A stretch of 64,000 nt of DNA from assembly GCA_041725895.1 (NCBI GenBank), contig JBGRQA010000006.1:62001-126000 (forward strand), read 5' to 3'. Of this stretch, positions 16,701 through 23,811 are shown piece after piece. The notes beneath the pieces are model-generated. The model searched no databases. It was not told where the DNA came from and was given only the letters and a program-made list of their open reading frames with translations. The first letter of the stretch is position 1; every line of letters begins with the position of its first letter. The DNA is from JBGRQA01 sp041725895 (GTDB lineage Bacteria > Bacteroidota > Bacteroidia > Bacteroidales > Marinifilaceae). Made by a program: the position numbers and the translations under genes.

Positions 16701-17061
16701 CTCTGAAAGTCCCGCCCGGGGTGGTATCCTACCCCCCGGGACGACTTAAAATACCCCGGGAGATGTAAAAAACCGCCCGGGAGAATCAGAAATTTACCCG
16801 GGAAACCCCCAAACCAGTTGTAGGCCCCTGAAAACATGCCGGGAAAGGGAGAAATTCACCCGGGACAGATCAAAACTCACAGGGAAAGGTTAAAAACTTC
16901 CCGGGACTACCTTAAAAGCAGCCGGGGTCATAATCACCTGCAATATCCTGATATTACGGAAGAAGTAGGGAGGGGAGTTTTTACAATAGTTTTTGCACAA
17001 ATTTTGTTATTCGCACCTCTTCAGTCTTTTGCCAGCTGGTGAGGTTTTTTTTAGAGTAGAA
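16701..17061. other. Gene-free stretch occupied by the CCCGGGA array
   Basis: The array fills 16715-16940. Beyond it, to the convergent gene end at 17062, there is A/T-rich sequence with a T-run at 17045-17052 but no good stem. No supported gene. Confidence 0.7.
16715..16940. repeat. Eleven-unit 20-21-bp array with CCCGGGA core and phased A-tracts
   Basis: Core CCCGGG words begin at 16715, 16735, 16755, 16776, 16797, 16859 and 16900; degenerate cores are at about 16838 (GCCGGGA), 16880 (CAGGGA) and 16921 (GCCGGG), with one more expected near 16818. Steps are 20 or 21 bp throughout. Most units read CCCGGGA, then five to seven variable bases, then an AAA or AAAA tract, then two to four variable bases. 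The palindromic core is constant while the stretch between core and A-tract differs in every unit. The step equals two helical turns and also seven codons. Confidence 0.85.
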
Positions 17062-17829
17062 TTAAAGCCAATTGAAATCTCTAATATTATCAAATATTAA
17101 AGGTATAAAGTATGTTATCATTAGGTAACATATTATGAAAACAATTTCCCATCCTTTAAAAATAATAGCCTTTTCTTTTTTGTAAGATACAATTATTCGA
17201 ATGATTACAATGAGGAACAAAAAGATGGAAACGTATATACTAACTGGACTTGAAGATTCTTTCGTTAAAGGTATCTCTTCAAAACCATATCCATTTTTTG
17301 CACCTTTCACACGCCCCTCAAGGAGCCAATCAATTTCTTCTTGAGTAGAGTATGTAATCTTAGCCTTAAAACCATCAAGATATTCTAATGCTTCTTCTCC
17401 TTTTAAATAAAAGAGGATATATTGCATCGAATCATTTTCAATAATTTTCGTGGAAACTGCAATTTCAGATCTACTACGCTCTATAATTCTTACATTATGA
17501 ATATTTACCTTACCAACACATTGTAATTTAATAGGAGAACTTTTGACGAAATCTGAATAATCAATAAATTCATCCCCATCATTCCAAATTGTTAGATCAA
17601 TCTGGCTGATATTATTTAATTCAGTTTCTTTCCAAAAAAATTTAAAATCACTATCCAAATTTTGATTATCCAAAACAGTGATTGGAGATGTTATGTTATA
17701 AGATGGTTCTTTGTTATGAGGAATATATACGAATGCTCCCACTCCTAAAAAAATCGTTACAAAAAGAGCCAAATAAGGCGATCTAATAAATTTTAATATT
17801 GCACTAAACTGCTTCTTCCCCAGCTTCAT
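17062..17829 (-). CDS. Unrecognised membrane protein, second gene of an accessory pair
   Basis: I do not recognise a family. One N-terminal helix (about residues 12-32 of the ATG 17829 form), a largely beta, extracytoplasmic-looking middle of about 150 residues with acidic and aromatic patches, then two C-terminal helices (ISIFLFLIVIIRIIVSY type and IVFIICYLMITYFIPLIF). Several ATGs at 17829-17841 could start it; MKLGKK at 17829 is chosen. It overlaps the end of the upstream gene by about 26 bp, so translation is likely coupled. A+T-rich compared with flanking core genes, suggesting transfer. Confidence 0.7.
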   Translation of the reverse strand: MKLGKKQFSAILKFIRSPYLALFVTIFLGVGAFVYIPHNKEPSYNITSPITVLDNQNLDSDFKFFWKETELNNISQIDLTIWNDGDEFIDYSDFVKSSPIKLQCVGKVNIHNVRIIERSRSEIAVSTKIIENDSMQYILFYLKGEEALEYLDGFKAKITYSTQEEIDWLLEGRVKGAKNGYGFEEIPLTKESSSPVSIYVSIFLFLIVIIRIIVSYKKEKAIIFKGWEIVFIICYLMITYFIPLIFDNIRDFNWL

Positions 17830-18658
17830 AATCATCATCAATTTTTTTTGCTCCTGTTACAATATACCTTTTTGCATTATTTGCCTTATCATTAACCACG
17901 CTAGCCGTTAAGCAAATCTTCCCTCCATCATCAAAATCGGCATTAAATAGAGACCAGCGTATAAGCAATTCATGCTCTACACTAATCTTATCTTTATCAA
18001 TATTGAATGGTAAGGTTCGTTCTAGCTCATCATCATAAAAACGGCCGTAACCAGTTATTATATTGTATTTAGTAACATTCCCAACTAAGTCATCTTTGAT
18101 TCCGGCCTGTATAGTTGAAAACACATAATTTTTCGTGGCAGAGTCAAAATTAATTACTGTCCCTTTTCTGGGTCTATTTATTTCAATATTCATACCAGCC
18201 CCACCTTTTATTGGCCTATGTAACTGCTGCAGTGGCTTCTCAAGTACGTCAGCTAATTCAAGATCTATAAGATCTTTTTCTCTTATAATTTTTTTAACGG
18301 TAGGATTTACTACATCACAATCTTGCCCTGTTGCAATCTTAAAAGAATATTCAAGCATTGCCCAGAAAGCTGCAGAAATAGTACTGATTCCAATTGCCTG
18401 TACTGCTGCATTTTCAAAAAATACAGATACACTTTCAACAAAACTACCTTTTTTGGGAGGATGAAGGTATAATTTCACATTTGGTATTGTAGCACCATTT
18501 TTACGAACCTCCCCTTTAGATACTAAAGCGTGTGTAGAAATTGCTAAAGCTTTTGATAAGCCTAAAATTGAATTACTTGCATTATACAAGTCAAGCTTAT
18601 TCTCTTCTGCTTCACCACCTGTATACCTAATATCAAATCTGACTTCTTTTGTCTGCAT
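17804..18658 (-). CDS. Unrecognised soluble protein, first gene of an accessory pair
   Basis: I do not recognise a characterised family. The 284 residues open with VRFDIRYTGGEAEENKLD, a beta-strand then GG turn, followed by a helical LYNASNSILGLSKALAIST segment, a lipophilic stretch AVQAIGISTISAAFWAMLEY (about 90-110) that could be a buried helix or membrane contact, and a C-terminal beta-rich half (HELLIRWSLFNADFDDGGKICLTASV). From memory, similar starts occur in uncharacterised proteins of mobile and defence neighbourhoods; that is weak. It overlaps the membrane-protein gene downstream, so the products probably act together. Confidence 0.7.
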   Translation of the reverse strand: MQTKEVRFDIRYTGGEAEENKLDLYNASNSILGLSKALAISTHALVSKGEVRKNGATIPNVKLYLHPPKKGSFVESVSVFFENAAVQAIGISTISAAFWAMLEYSFKIATGQDCDVVNPTVKKIIREKDLIDLELADVLEKPLQQLHRPIKGGAGMNIEINRPRKGTVINFDSATKNYVFSTIQAGIKDDLVGNVTKYNIITGYGRFYDDELERTLPFNIDKDKISVEHELLIRWSLFNADFDDGGKICLTASVVNDKANNAKRYIVTGAKKIDDDYEAGEEAV

Positions 18659-18984
18659 ATAGTTTTATGATTTTTAACATATTTATTTCAAAATTAGTAA
18701 ATTATTTGAATTAAATACTCTTTCAAATACTCCACTATATTCACTTAATAAGAAGAAATGATAAATTGAGTTTACTAAACAACAATAAAGACACCAGATA
18801 TAATTTTTACATTTCCGTTTTAATCCTAAATATTACTGGTAATTTTATTCGAATACTTGAAACAAAATATACCCTCCCATCATAAGACCAAAGCACACAC
18901 ACATTATAATTATGCGTTCGTTGTCGTTTTCCTCCAAATCTGGATCAAAGAGGCGTAAAAGATCTATTAAGTACTTTCCCCCTC
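18659..18984. other. A+T-rich spacer, promoter side of the accessory pair
   Basis: 326 bp. Contains the -7 box at 18689-18696. On the minus strand, an open stretch without a start codon ends near 18850 with a hydrophobic tail (GLMMGGYILFQVFE) preceded by DPDLEENDNER; it may be the remains of a small membrane protein gene. Nothing else is supported. Confidence 0.5.
18689..18696 (-). promoter_or_regulatory. -7 promoter element of the accessory pair
   Basis: TAATTTTG on the minus strand, matching TAnnTTTG, about 30 bp upstream of the ATG at 18658. The -33 position is not clear. Confidence 0.45.
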
Positions 18985-19116
18985 CTAAATAATTTTTGCC
19001 ACATCCGAAATAGTATGGTGCGGCGATCGATAGGGCCGCTGGAGCATTAGGGCGCTATCTTTCTCCTGAGTATCGCCACCAAATGAATCGTTGTTGTTAT
19101 TCTTGTAGCCAGCCAT
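18985..19116 (-). pseudogene. Small ORF carrying a fragment of yifB/comM
   Basis: A 43-codon frame starting MAGYKNNNND and then reading EKDSALMLQRPYRSPHHTIS, which is the YifB Mg-chelatase-like segment found intact at 27789-27880. A run of 45 bases (19008-19052) is identical to yifB, while the flanking 40 bases match only in part and lack one base. A GGGxY word of YifB also persists in another frame further on. Best read as a decayed or recombined yifB fragment. It starts 33 bp after the higA stop on the same strand, so it could be transcribed with the toxin-antitoxin pair. Whether it is translated is unknown. Confidence 0.6.
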
Positions 19117-19148
19117 TTGCACCGAAAAATATCGAATCCTCCTTCCGC

Positions 19149-19526
19149 CTATTCCGCAAGTTCATAGTCTCGGGTAAGGAGTTCAATGGGGATGGAGAGG
19201 AAGCTCTCCAATTTTCGAATCATATCCAGGGTTAATTTTCTTTTTCGGTTGAGAATTCGGGAAACCTGGGTTTTGTCACCGATCACGTTCACCAGGTCCT
19301 TTCGCTGGTATCCCCGCTCTTCCAGAAAATACTCTATCACCTCAATGGGATCCAATTCGGGGATTTCGTAATTCGTTTTTTCGTAATTGGCAATTAGAAC
19401 TGCGAGTAGCTCCAACTCATCCCCCTCGGGGGTGCTGGCCGGTGGAGCAAGTTCCATCAGTTGCTCTACCCTGGCAATGGCCTTGTCGTATTCCTCCTCT
19501 GTTTTAATAACTTTCCAGGTTTTCAT
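19149..19526 (-). CDS. higA: HigA-family antitoxin (XRE helix-turn-helix)
   Basis: DNA-binding antitoxin that neutralises HigB and represses the operon. 125 residues from ATG 19526 (MKTWKVIKTEEEY), the usual HigA beginning; the frame extends 30 codons upstream but would overlap higB. The C-terminal half is an HTH_3 domain: FLEERGYQRKDLVNVIGDKT, then QVSRILNRKRKLTLDMIRKL. The long N-terminal helical part binds the toxin in this subfamily. It lies 22 bp after higB; toxin-first order is the hallmark of higBA. Confidence 0.88.
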   Translation of the reverse strand: MKTWKVIKTEEEYDKAIARVEQLMELAPPASTPEGDELELLAVLIANYEKTNYEIPELDPIEVIEYFLEERGYQRKDLVNVIGDKTQVSRILNRKRKLTLDMIRKLESFLSIPIELLTRDYELAE

Positions 19527-19548
19527 CTCTTCCGTATTCTTCAAATTA

Positions 19549-19827
19549 CTACAACTTATCGTACTCGGCATGTGTGCCCACAAACTTGATAAAACCAATC
19601 TGTCTTGAATAATCAAACTGAATGATCATTCGGTAAGCGTTTCCTTTGACCCGAAAGACAATCTGGTTGTTTCTTCTTGCACTGGATCGGGGAAAGGCCT
19701 CTGTAATTTCCTGACTGTTCCTAAAATTCCCTTTTTCCAAGGTCTCATAAATAGCAAACAATGGAATTTTCGCCTGGTTGTGCTTTTTAACAAATTCGAG
19801 AATCTTTTTCCTTGAAATAATGTTCAT
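19549..19827 (-). CDS. higB: HigB-family mRNA interferase toxin
   Basis: Ribosome-dependent mRNA endonuclease of the RelE-like fold. The 92 residues match the Bacteroidota/cyanobacterial HigB branch: starts MNIISRKKILEFV, a central NQIVFRVKGNAYRMIIQFDY, and the family-ending IKFVGTHAEYDKL. Basic residues (R, K) and the terminal His-Tyr pair are the expected active-site elements. It is the first gene of the operon. A palindrome overlapping a promoter-like box is found about 75 bp upstream. Confidence 0.88.
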   Translation of the reverse strand: MNIISRKKILEFVKKHNQAKIPLFAIYETLEKGNFRNSQEITEAFPRSSARRNNQIVFRVKGNAYRMIIQFDYSRQIGFIKFVGTHAEYDKL

Positions 19828-19903
19828 CGGTAGCCCGTTTTTACTGTTGCCTGTGCTTCTCCAGTGTTCTGTATAGATATAGTTTTCAATCGAATGCTAT
19901 CCG

Positions 19904-19923
19904 TTCTATATCTAAAGATAGAA
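19904..19923. promoter_or_regulatory. Candidate HigA operator overlapping the higBA promoter
   Basis: Inverted repeat TTCTAT-N8-ATAGAA upstream of higB. Read on the minus strand it contains TATCTTTA, one base from the TAnnTTTG consensus, so repressor binding would cover the promoter. Confidence 0.45.
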
Positions 19924-20500
19924 ATTTTCTCAGTCGTTGTCAAATTGTCAACAACAGTATTGTGCATTTTTCAACTCTTATCACGGATTACTCGCCAATA
20001 ATTGGATCGCAAATACTGCTCCCCCCATTGCTTCTGCCAACTGCGGCGCCGCTTTTTTGCATACAATCTTTTGCTACAATAATCCTTCCCCTCCAGGAAA
20101 AGATCATCAACCTCTACTTTCGTTTTCAAAACAAACTTGAAACCTCATAGTTTTTATTCTCCCCCTAATGCTAAGCAATACGTTACCTTTCCTCTAATTC
20201 GACCTTCTGCGGTACCACCCTGGTTTCTACGTTTTGGAGCCTATACTTCCAATACAAAAAACACGGATTTCAGAAAAGAGAAAAACAAATTGGTAAAAAG
20301 GTTTTGACATACATATCCTCAAGAAAAAAATCAATTTTCTCTATCATTAAACTCTGTTTGCCAAATCATTTAGCTTCTAACTATTATTCCAAGGACTTTT
20401 CAATATTTTAAATTGCTGTAGTTTCTCGTAAGAATTATTTTAAATAGACGTTTTTAGAAAACTTGACAATCCTGACACCTTTTAAAATAATCATAATATT

Positions 20501-20508
20501 TACATTTG
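20501..20508 (+). promoter_or_regulatory. -7 promoter element of the 20539 lipoprotein gene
   Basis: TACATTTG matches TAnnTTTG. A TTTT at 20480-20483, 17 bp before it, can serve as the -33 element. The start codon is 30 bp downstream. Confidence 0.55.
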
Positions 20509-20538
20509 CTTTAAATTCACGCACAAATATGTTAATAT

Positions 20539-21426
20539 ATGAGAAATTTATTCCTGGGCTTACTTCTGACAACAGCCTTACTATCATGTAGCAAGGAGGA
20601 AAACTCAAGCCATCAAAAAGAACTTCAGAAAGTTGTTTTCAACGTTAGCACATTTACCCAAACAAATGAAACGATAAAAAGTGATCCGGCTGAAAAAGAA
20701 GTTAATCATTTAAAATATATCGTATACAAAGAAAACGGAGACTACGTTCACCAGATCGAACAAACAAGAGAGGATTCTGATTTTGGAGTTATTCACGATG
20801 AATTGGAAGCTGGTAATTATTATATCGTCCTTGGGGCGTGTCATGCAAATGATCAAGGCTACCCAGAAATTTCCACAAAAAACGAAGAAAATTTTTCAGA
20901 ACTCTACTTTGGCATGCGAAGTGAAAATGGAGATAATTTCTTTGGAATTACCAAAAGTATAACCATAGGAGAAGAAACTCTTGAAACCGACCTTACTTTG
21001 AATAGGTTAAACGGAAAATTTCAACTCTCCTTCAATGATAAGATTCCTGATAATATTGATAGAGTTGACATTGAGCTACTAGACACTCGAAACCATATAT
21101 ATATGACTGACTACCACTGCACGCACAATGGGAGTAACAGATCTGAGGGATTATTATTTACAGAAGATGGCAGAGAAAAAAAGGAAAGGGTTTTCACCAT
21201 TTATTCTTTTCCCTATGAAAGTGCTACGGCAAGAATAATAGGCTATGATAGTTCAAATGTAAAAGTTTTTACTCTTGACATTCCAAATATTAATATAAAA
21301 GCAAATACAATTACCAAATGCAGTGGTGTTGTATTTAAGGATGACGGAACAGTAGTAAAAAGTTCTTCCAACTTGAAAATTGCATTCAATTACGAATGGG
21401 ATTCCACAACTGAAATTACGTTTTAA
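20539..21426 (+). CDS. Surface lipoprotein, possibly FimB/Mfa2-like
   Basis: Exported lipoprotein of 295 residues (lipobox ALLSCSK, Cys near 17). The pattern of a first beta domain ending in a short N-x-L-N-R-L-N-G stretch (LTLNRLNGKFQLSF near 155), then a second beta domain with VFTIYSFPYESATARIIGY, is like FimB/Mfa2 fimbrial anchor lipoproteins of Bacteroidia. No fimbrillin gene is adjacent, so the assignment is tentative. A+T-rich, within the accessory island, with its own promoter. Confidence 0.6.
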   Translation: MRNLFLGLLLTTALLSCSKEENSSHQKELQKVVFNVSTFTQTNETIKSDPAEKEVNHLKYIVYKENGDYVHQIEQTREDSDFGVIHDELEAGNYYIVLGACHANDQGYPEISTKNEENFSELYFGMRSENGDNFFGITKSITIGEETLETDLTLNRLNGKFQLSFNDKIPDNIDRVDIELLDTRNHIYMTDYHCTHNGSNRSEGLLFTEDGREKKERVFTIYSFPYESATARIIGYDSSNVKVFTLDIPNINIKANTITKCSGVVFKDDGTVVKSSSNLKIAFNYEWDSTTEITF

Positions 21427-21463
21427 TCGTTTCTGGCTCAAAAAAACGATAGAAACACCAATG

Positions 21464-21516
21464 ACCGAATCAAATGCAGATATTTGCTACTATTTGTTGT
21501 AAGCATTTGGTTCGGT
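21464..21516. repeat. Imperfect inverted repeat after the lipoprotein gene
   Basis: ACCGAATCAAATGC (21464-21477) pairs with GCATTTGGTTCGGT (21503-21516) with one mismatch over a 25-base loop. Possible terminator of the lipoprotein gene or end of a decayed element. Confidence 0.5.
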
Positions 21517-21694
21517 TCATTTTCCTTCCATCACTCGTCTGCTCCTAAAAGAAAACGATAATTTAATAGGTGCACTATTTGGCATCCGGGAAAGGACCAT
21601 CAACCTCTTCTTTCGTTCCCCAAACGCATTTGGAACCAGGAACAATCCCCAACAGCTACTGCAGATAACTTCCATTTTTTTAAAAAATGGTATG

Positions 21695-21730
21695 AAAAAA
21701 ACCGCCATTTCGACGAATAGCGGCTTTTTT
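21695..21730. terminator. Bidirectional terminator between convergent genes
   Basis: AAAAAAACCGCCATT pairs with AATAGCGGCTTTTTT with two mismatches; A-run left and T-run right. Serves the lipoprotein gene and the end of the arsenic-type cluster. Confidence 0.65.
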
Positions 21731-21805
21731 CTTTGAAGCACCTCTCCTCAAAGTAAGTGGATGGAGGACTTCTGATAATTTAACCTGTTTTCTGCCAATA
21801 TGCGT

Positions 21806-22180
21806 TTAGAAGTTCTCTTCCGCTATTTGGTAGATTTTCCGAACATTTTCGGTGGTTGCAGGAGATTCTCCTTTTTTCAACCCCTGTTCCGTAATTACTA
21901 TGTGCTTGTAATTCTCGAAATTGTGGTGCTCCATCATCCGCTTCCCGCAGGCAATGGGGCATCCGTCAATCACCAAAAGGTCTTTGCTTTTAAAACTCTC
22001 GATGGAGTTTTCGATTCCGGCACCCACCATGGCCAAACAGCTCATATTTCTGACACCGCCAACTTGTAAACTACGGGCCACCTGATCCGAGATCAATCCC
22101 ACATCCGATGCTCCGGAACAAGCCATTACAATTTTTTGAGCTTCTGCACCACAGGTGCACTTTTCGTTCTTATTTTCCAT
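21806..22180 (-). CDS. DGC-domain putative zinc-binding protein
   Basis: Small cytoplasmic protein, 124 residues, of the DGC domain family (PF08859), named for the motif present here as IDGCPIACGKRM. Other cysteines are CTCGAE near the start, the MACSGASDVG turn and MSCLAMVGAG, giving several paired thiols suited to binding a soft metal or metalloid. The family often accompanies permeases and small thioredoxins in arsenic/metal clusters, as here. Last gene of the minus-strand cluster, 11 bp after the porin gene. Confidence 0.82.
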   Translation of the reverse strand: MENKNEKCTCGAEAQKIVMACSGASDVGLISDQVARSLQVGGVRNMSCLAMVGAGIENSIESFKSKDLLVIDGCPIACGKRMMEHHNFENYKHIVITEQGLKKGESPATTENVRKIYQIAEENF

Positions 22181-22191
22181 TGTTTTACTAT

Positions 22192-23265
22192 CTAAAGGTT
22201 AAACGCCATACTAAATACGATTCTGTTCTCATCGGAACCACTCGCTTCATCCGCTATCCATCCCTGGTAATTCACCGAAACATTTACCCGCTTCACCGGA
22301 GCATACGAAACTCCGCCTATCACACTGTGCCCATCAGCAACGGGTAGGTGATTGTTTTGATTTTGGGGTAAATCATTCAGCAAACGATCGTAGCGGCCAA
22401 ACAGCAGGGTTTTGCGACCTATCTTATAGTTTGAATAGACAGAATAGCCATAACTATTGAGGTCATCTATGTTGTTAAGATTACTCATGTAGTTGTATTC
22501 CCCTCCAAGCTTCATTTTTGGGGTGATGTGAAGTCCCAGAAAGGCCGAAAACATCTGCTCGGTTTTTGCCTGGTTCTGACCGGACTGCTTACTGTGATAA
22601 CAGATTCGGGATTGAATCGAGGAAGAGGGTGTGAAATCAATACCTGCAGCATATTTCACTTTTCCATACTTATCCTGATGAACTCGTGAACCTTCCCCGT
22701 TGGTAACTGCTGCATCCAAGGCTATTGATCCATTAATTTTATACCGTGCAATAAACCCAAGGTCGGTGCTGGAGATCTTCCAGTACTTATCCTGAAAAGT
22801 TTGCGCCACATATCGCAAGCCCCAAAACTTTTCCTGGGTGATGTAATGGTTTTGAAGAATGGCACCCCCCTCGAAACTCAAATTACGATTTACCTTCCAT
22901 CGCAAACTCGCAAATTTGAGAAACATGGTGTAGTAACTGCCCTCTTTGGTATTGCTCTGAACAAGCAATTCGTTACCCTCAATATCGGTAACCGTAATGG
23001 GGCCAATGTGTGTGGGTCTGCCCCGGTCAACAATCAATTTGGCGCTCCATTTCTCGCTAAATTCGTATTGAAAACCAAGATGTGCACGACCAATACTATA
23101 ATCGGAAAAATCGTTTTCCACATCGTAAGATGCAGTCCCAAATACCTGGACTATGGGTTTTAATTTATTAAAATTGAATTGAAAAGCATCATCCTTGTTT
23201 TGGGCAAACGTTTTGCCACTGGTTAAAACAAGAAACAATGCTAAAAAACTTAGAATCTGTTTCAT
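22192..23265 (-). CDS. Outer-membrane porin of the arsenic-type cluster
   Basis: 357 residues with a clear signal peptide (MKQILSFLALFLVLTSGKTFAQ) and then alternating amphipathic strands ending in FSMAFNL, an aromatic C-terminus typical of outer-membrane barrels. Similar to phosphate/oxyanion-type porins in layout (turn motifs such as GGEYNYMSNLN, GRYDRLLND). Start at ATG 23265 because the signal peptide begins there; the frame runs ten codons further. Position after ArsR and a permease suggests it passes the oxyanion or product across the outer membrane; inference. Confidence 0.75.
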   Translation of the reverse strand: MKQILSFLALFLVLTSGKTFAQNKDDAFQFNFNKLKPIVQVFGTASYDVENDFSDYSIGRAHLGFQYEFSEKWSAKLIVDRGRPTHIGPITVTDIEGNELLVQSNTKEGSYYTMFLKFASLRWKVNRNLSFEGGAILQNHYITQEKFWGLRYVAQTFQDKYWKISSTDLGFIARYKINGSIALDAAVTNGEGSRVHQDKYGKVKYAAGIDFTPSSSIQSRICYHSKQSGQNQAKTEQMFSAFLGLHITPKMKLGGEYNYMSNLNNIDDLNSYGYSVYSNYKIGRKTLLFGRYDRLLNDLPQNQNNHLPVADGHSVIGGVSYAPVKRVNVSVNYQGWIADEASGSDENRIVFSMAFNL

Positions 23266-23322
23266 TCTGTTACAATTTATTGCGACATATTGCAAGCAGA
23301 GGGAAAATCTCCCGGGATGATC

Positions 23323-23688
23323 TTAAAGGGTATCCCCTTTTCCCTTGGAACTAAAGCTACAACATGCTTTTTTATTATCTGAAAACTGTTCAACGGCCAA
23401 CTGAAAGTCCTTTAGCAGACCAACTATTAATTTGAATTTTTCCTCATTGAGACTATAAAACAAATAGTTGGCCCTGGCATTGCAATTGATAAGCCCAATT
23501 TCTTTCAGCCTGTTCAGATGCTCGGATACTGTAGATCTCGCCAAGGGCAAGTTTTCTGAGATACTTCCAGCCTGGCATTCATCGTATTTTGCAAGATGCA
23601 ATATGATTTGTATCCTGGCCGGATGCGATATCGCATTCAAAACAGGGGCCAGTTTCTGGGGAATATCTCCATAATTCTCAATATTCAT
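23323..23688 (-). CDS. ArsR-family transcriptional regulator (second copy)
   Basis: Winged-helix metalloregulator, 121 residues. HTH: CQAGSISENLPLARSTVSEH, wing: INCNARANYLFYSLNEEKF. Candidate sensor thiols are the C near the helix (YDECQAG), INC in the wing and the C-terminal KKACCSFSS pair. It lies between the permease and porin genes and probably controls porin-DGC or the whole cluster. It differs from the first ArsR (26627-26926) by a longer N-terminus and the CC tail, so the two may sense different ligands. Confidence 0.88.
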   Translation of the reverse strand: MNIENYGDIPQKLAPVLNAISHPARIQIILHLAKYDECQAGSISENLPLARSTVSEHLNRLKEIGLINCNARANYLFYSLNEEKFKLIVGLLKDFQLAVEQFSDNKKACCSFSSKGKGDTL

Positions 23689-23811
23689 AACCCTAATGGA
23701 TTTACTGGATTGGTAATTCTACAAATCGGCCCGGAGTACAATCCCTTTCCCCCTGATTGGGAAGGAAAGGGAGTTGTAACTTTCAACCGCTATATTGATT
23801 CAAGAAATGAA

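Larger units (their letters stand above)
19828..20538. other. 711-bp gene-free region
   Basis: Contains the candidate HigA operator at 19904-19923 and the promoter of the lipoprotein gene at 20501-20508. The part at 20093-20143 resembles 21584-21634. On the minus strand some frames read as broken coding sequence, but none has convincing start, length and family together. Confidence 0.5.
21427..21805. other. 379-bp spacer between convergent genes
   Basis: Has an imperfect inverted repeat at 21464-21516, a degenerate repeat at 21584-21634 shared with 20093-20143, an A/T palindrome at 21672-21690 and a terminator at 21695-21730. No supported gene. Confidence 0.6.

Noticed and set aside
16715..16940. 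CRISPR array
   Set aside because: Units of 20-21 bp with a 7-base core and tiny variable parts are far too short for CRISPR repeats and spacers, and no cas gene is present.
16836..17042. ORF MPGKGEIHPGQIKTH... as a separate gene
   Set aside because: Its first half is simply the CCCGGGA array translated; treated as part of the array or of a decayed tail of the upstream gene.
18840..19060. Minus-strand frame with GGGKYLIDLLRLF and a hydrophobic tail as a small membrane protein gene
   Set aside because: No start codon in frame before the tail and a stop just upstream; noted only as possible remains.
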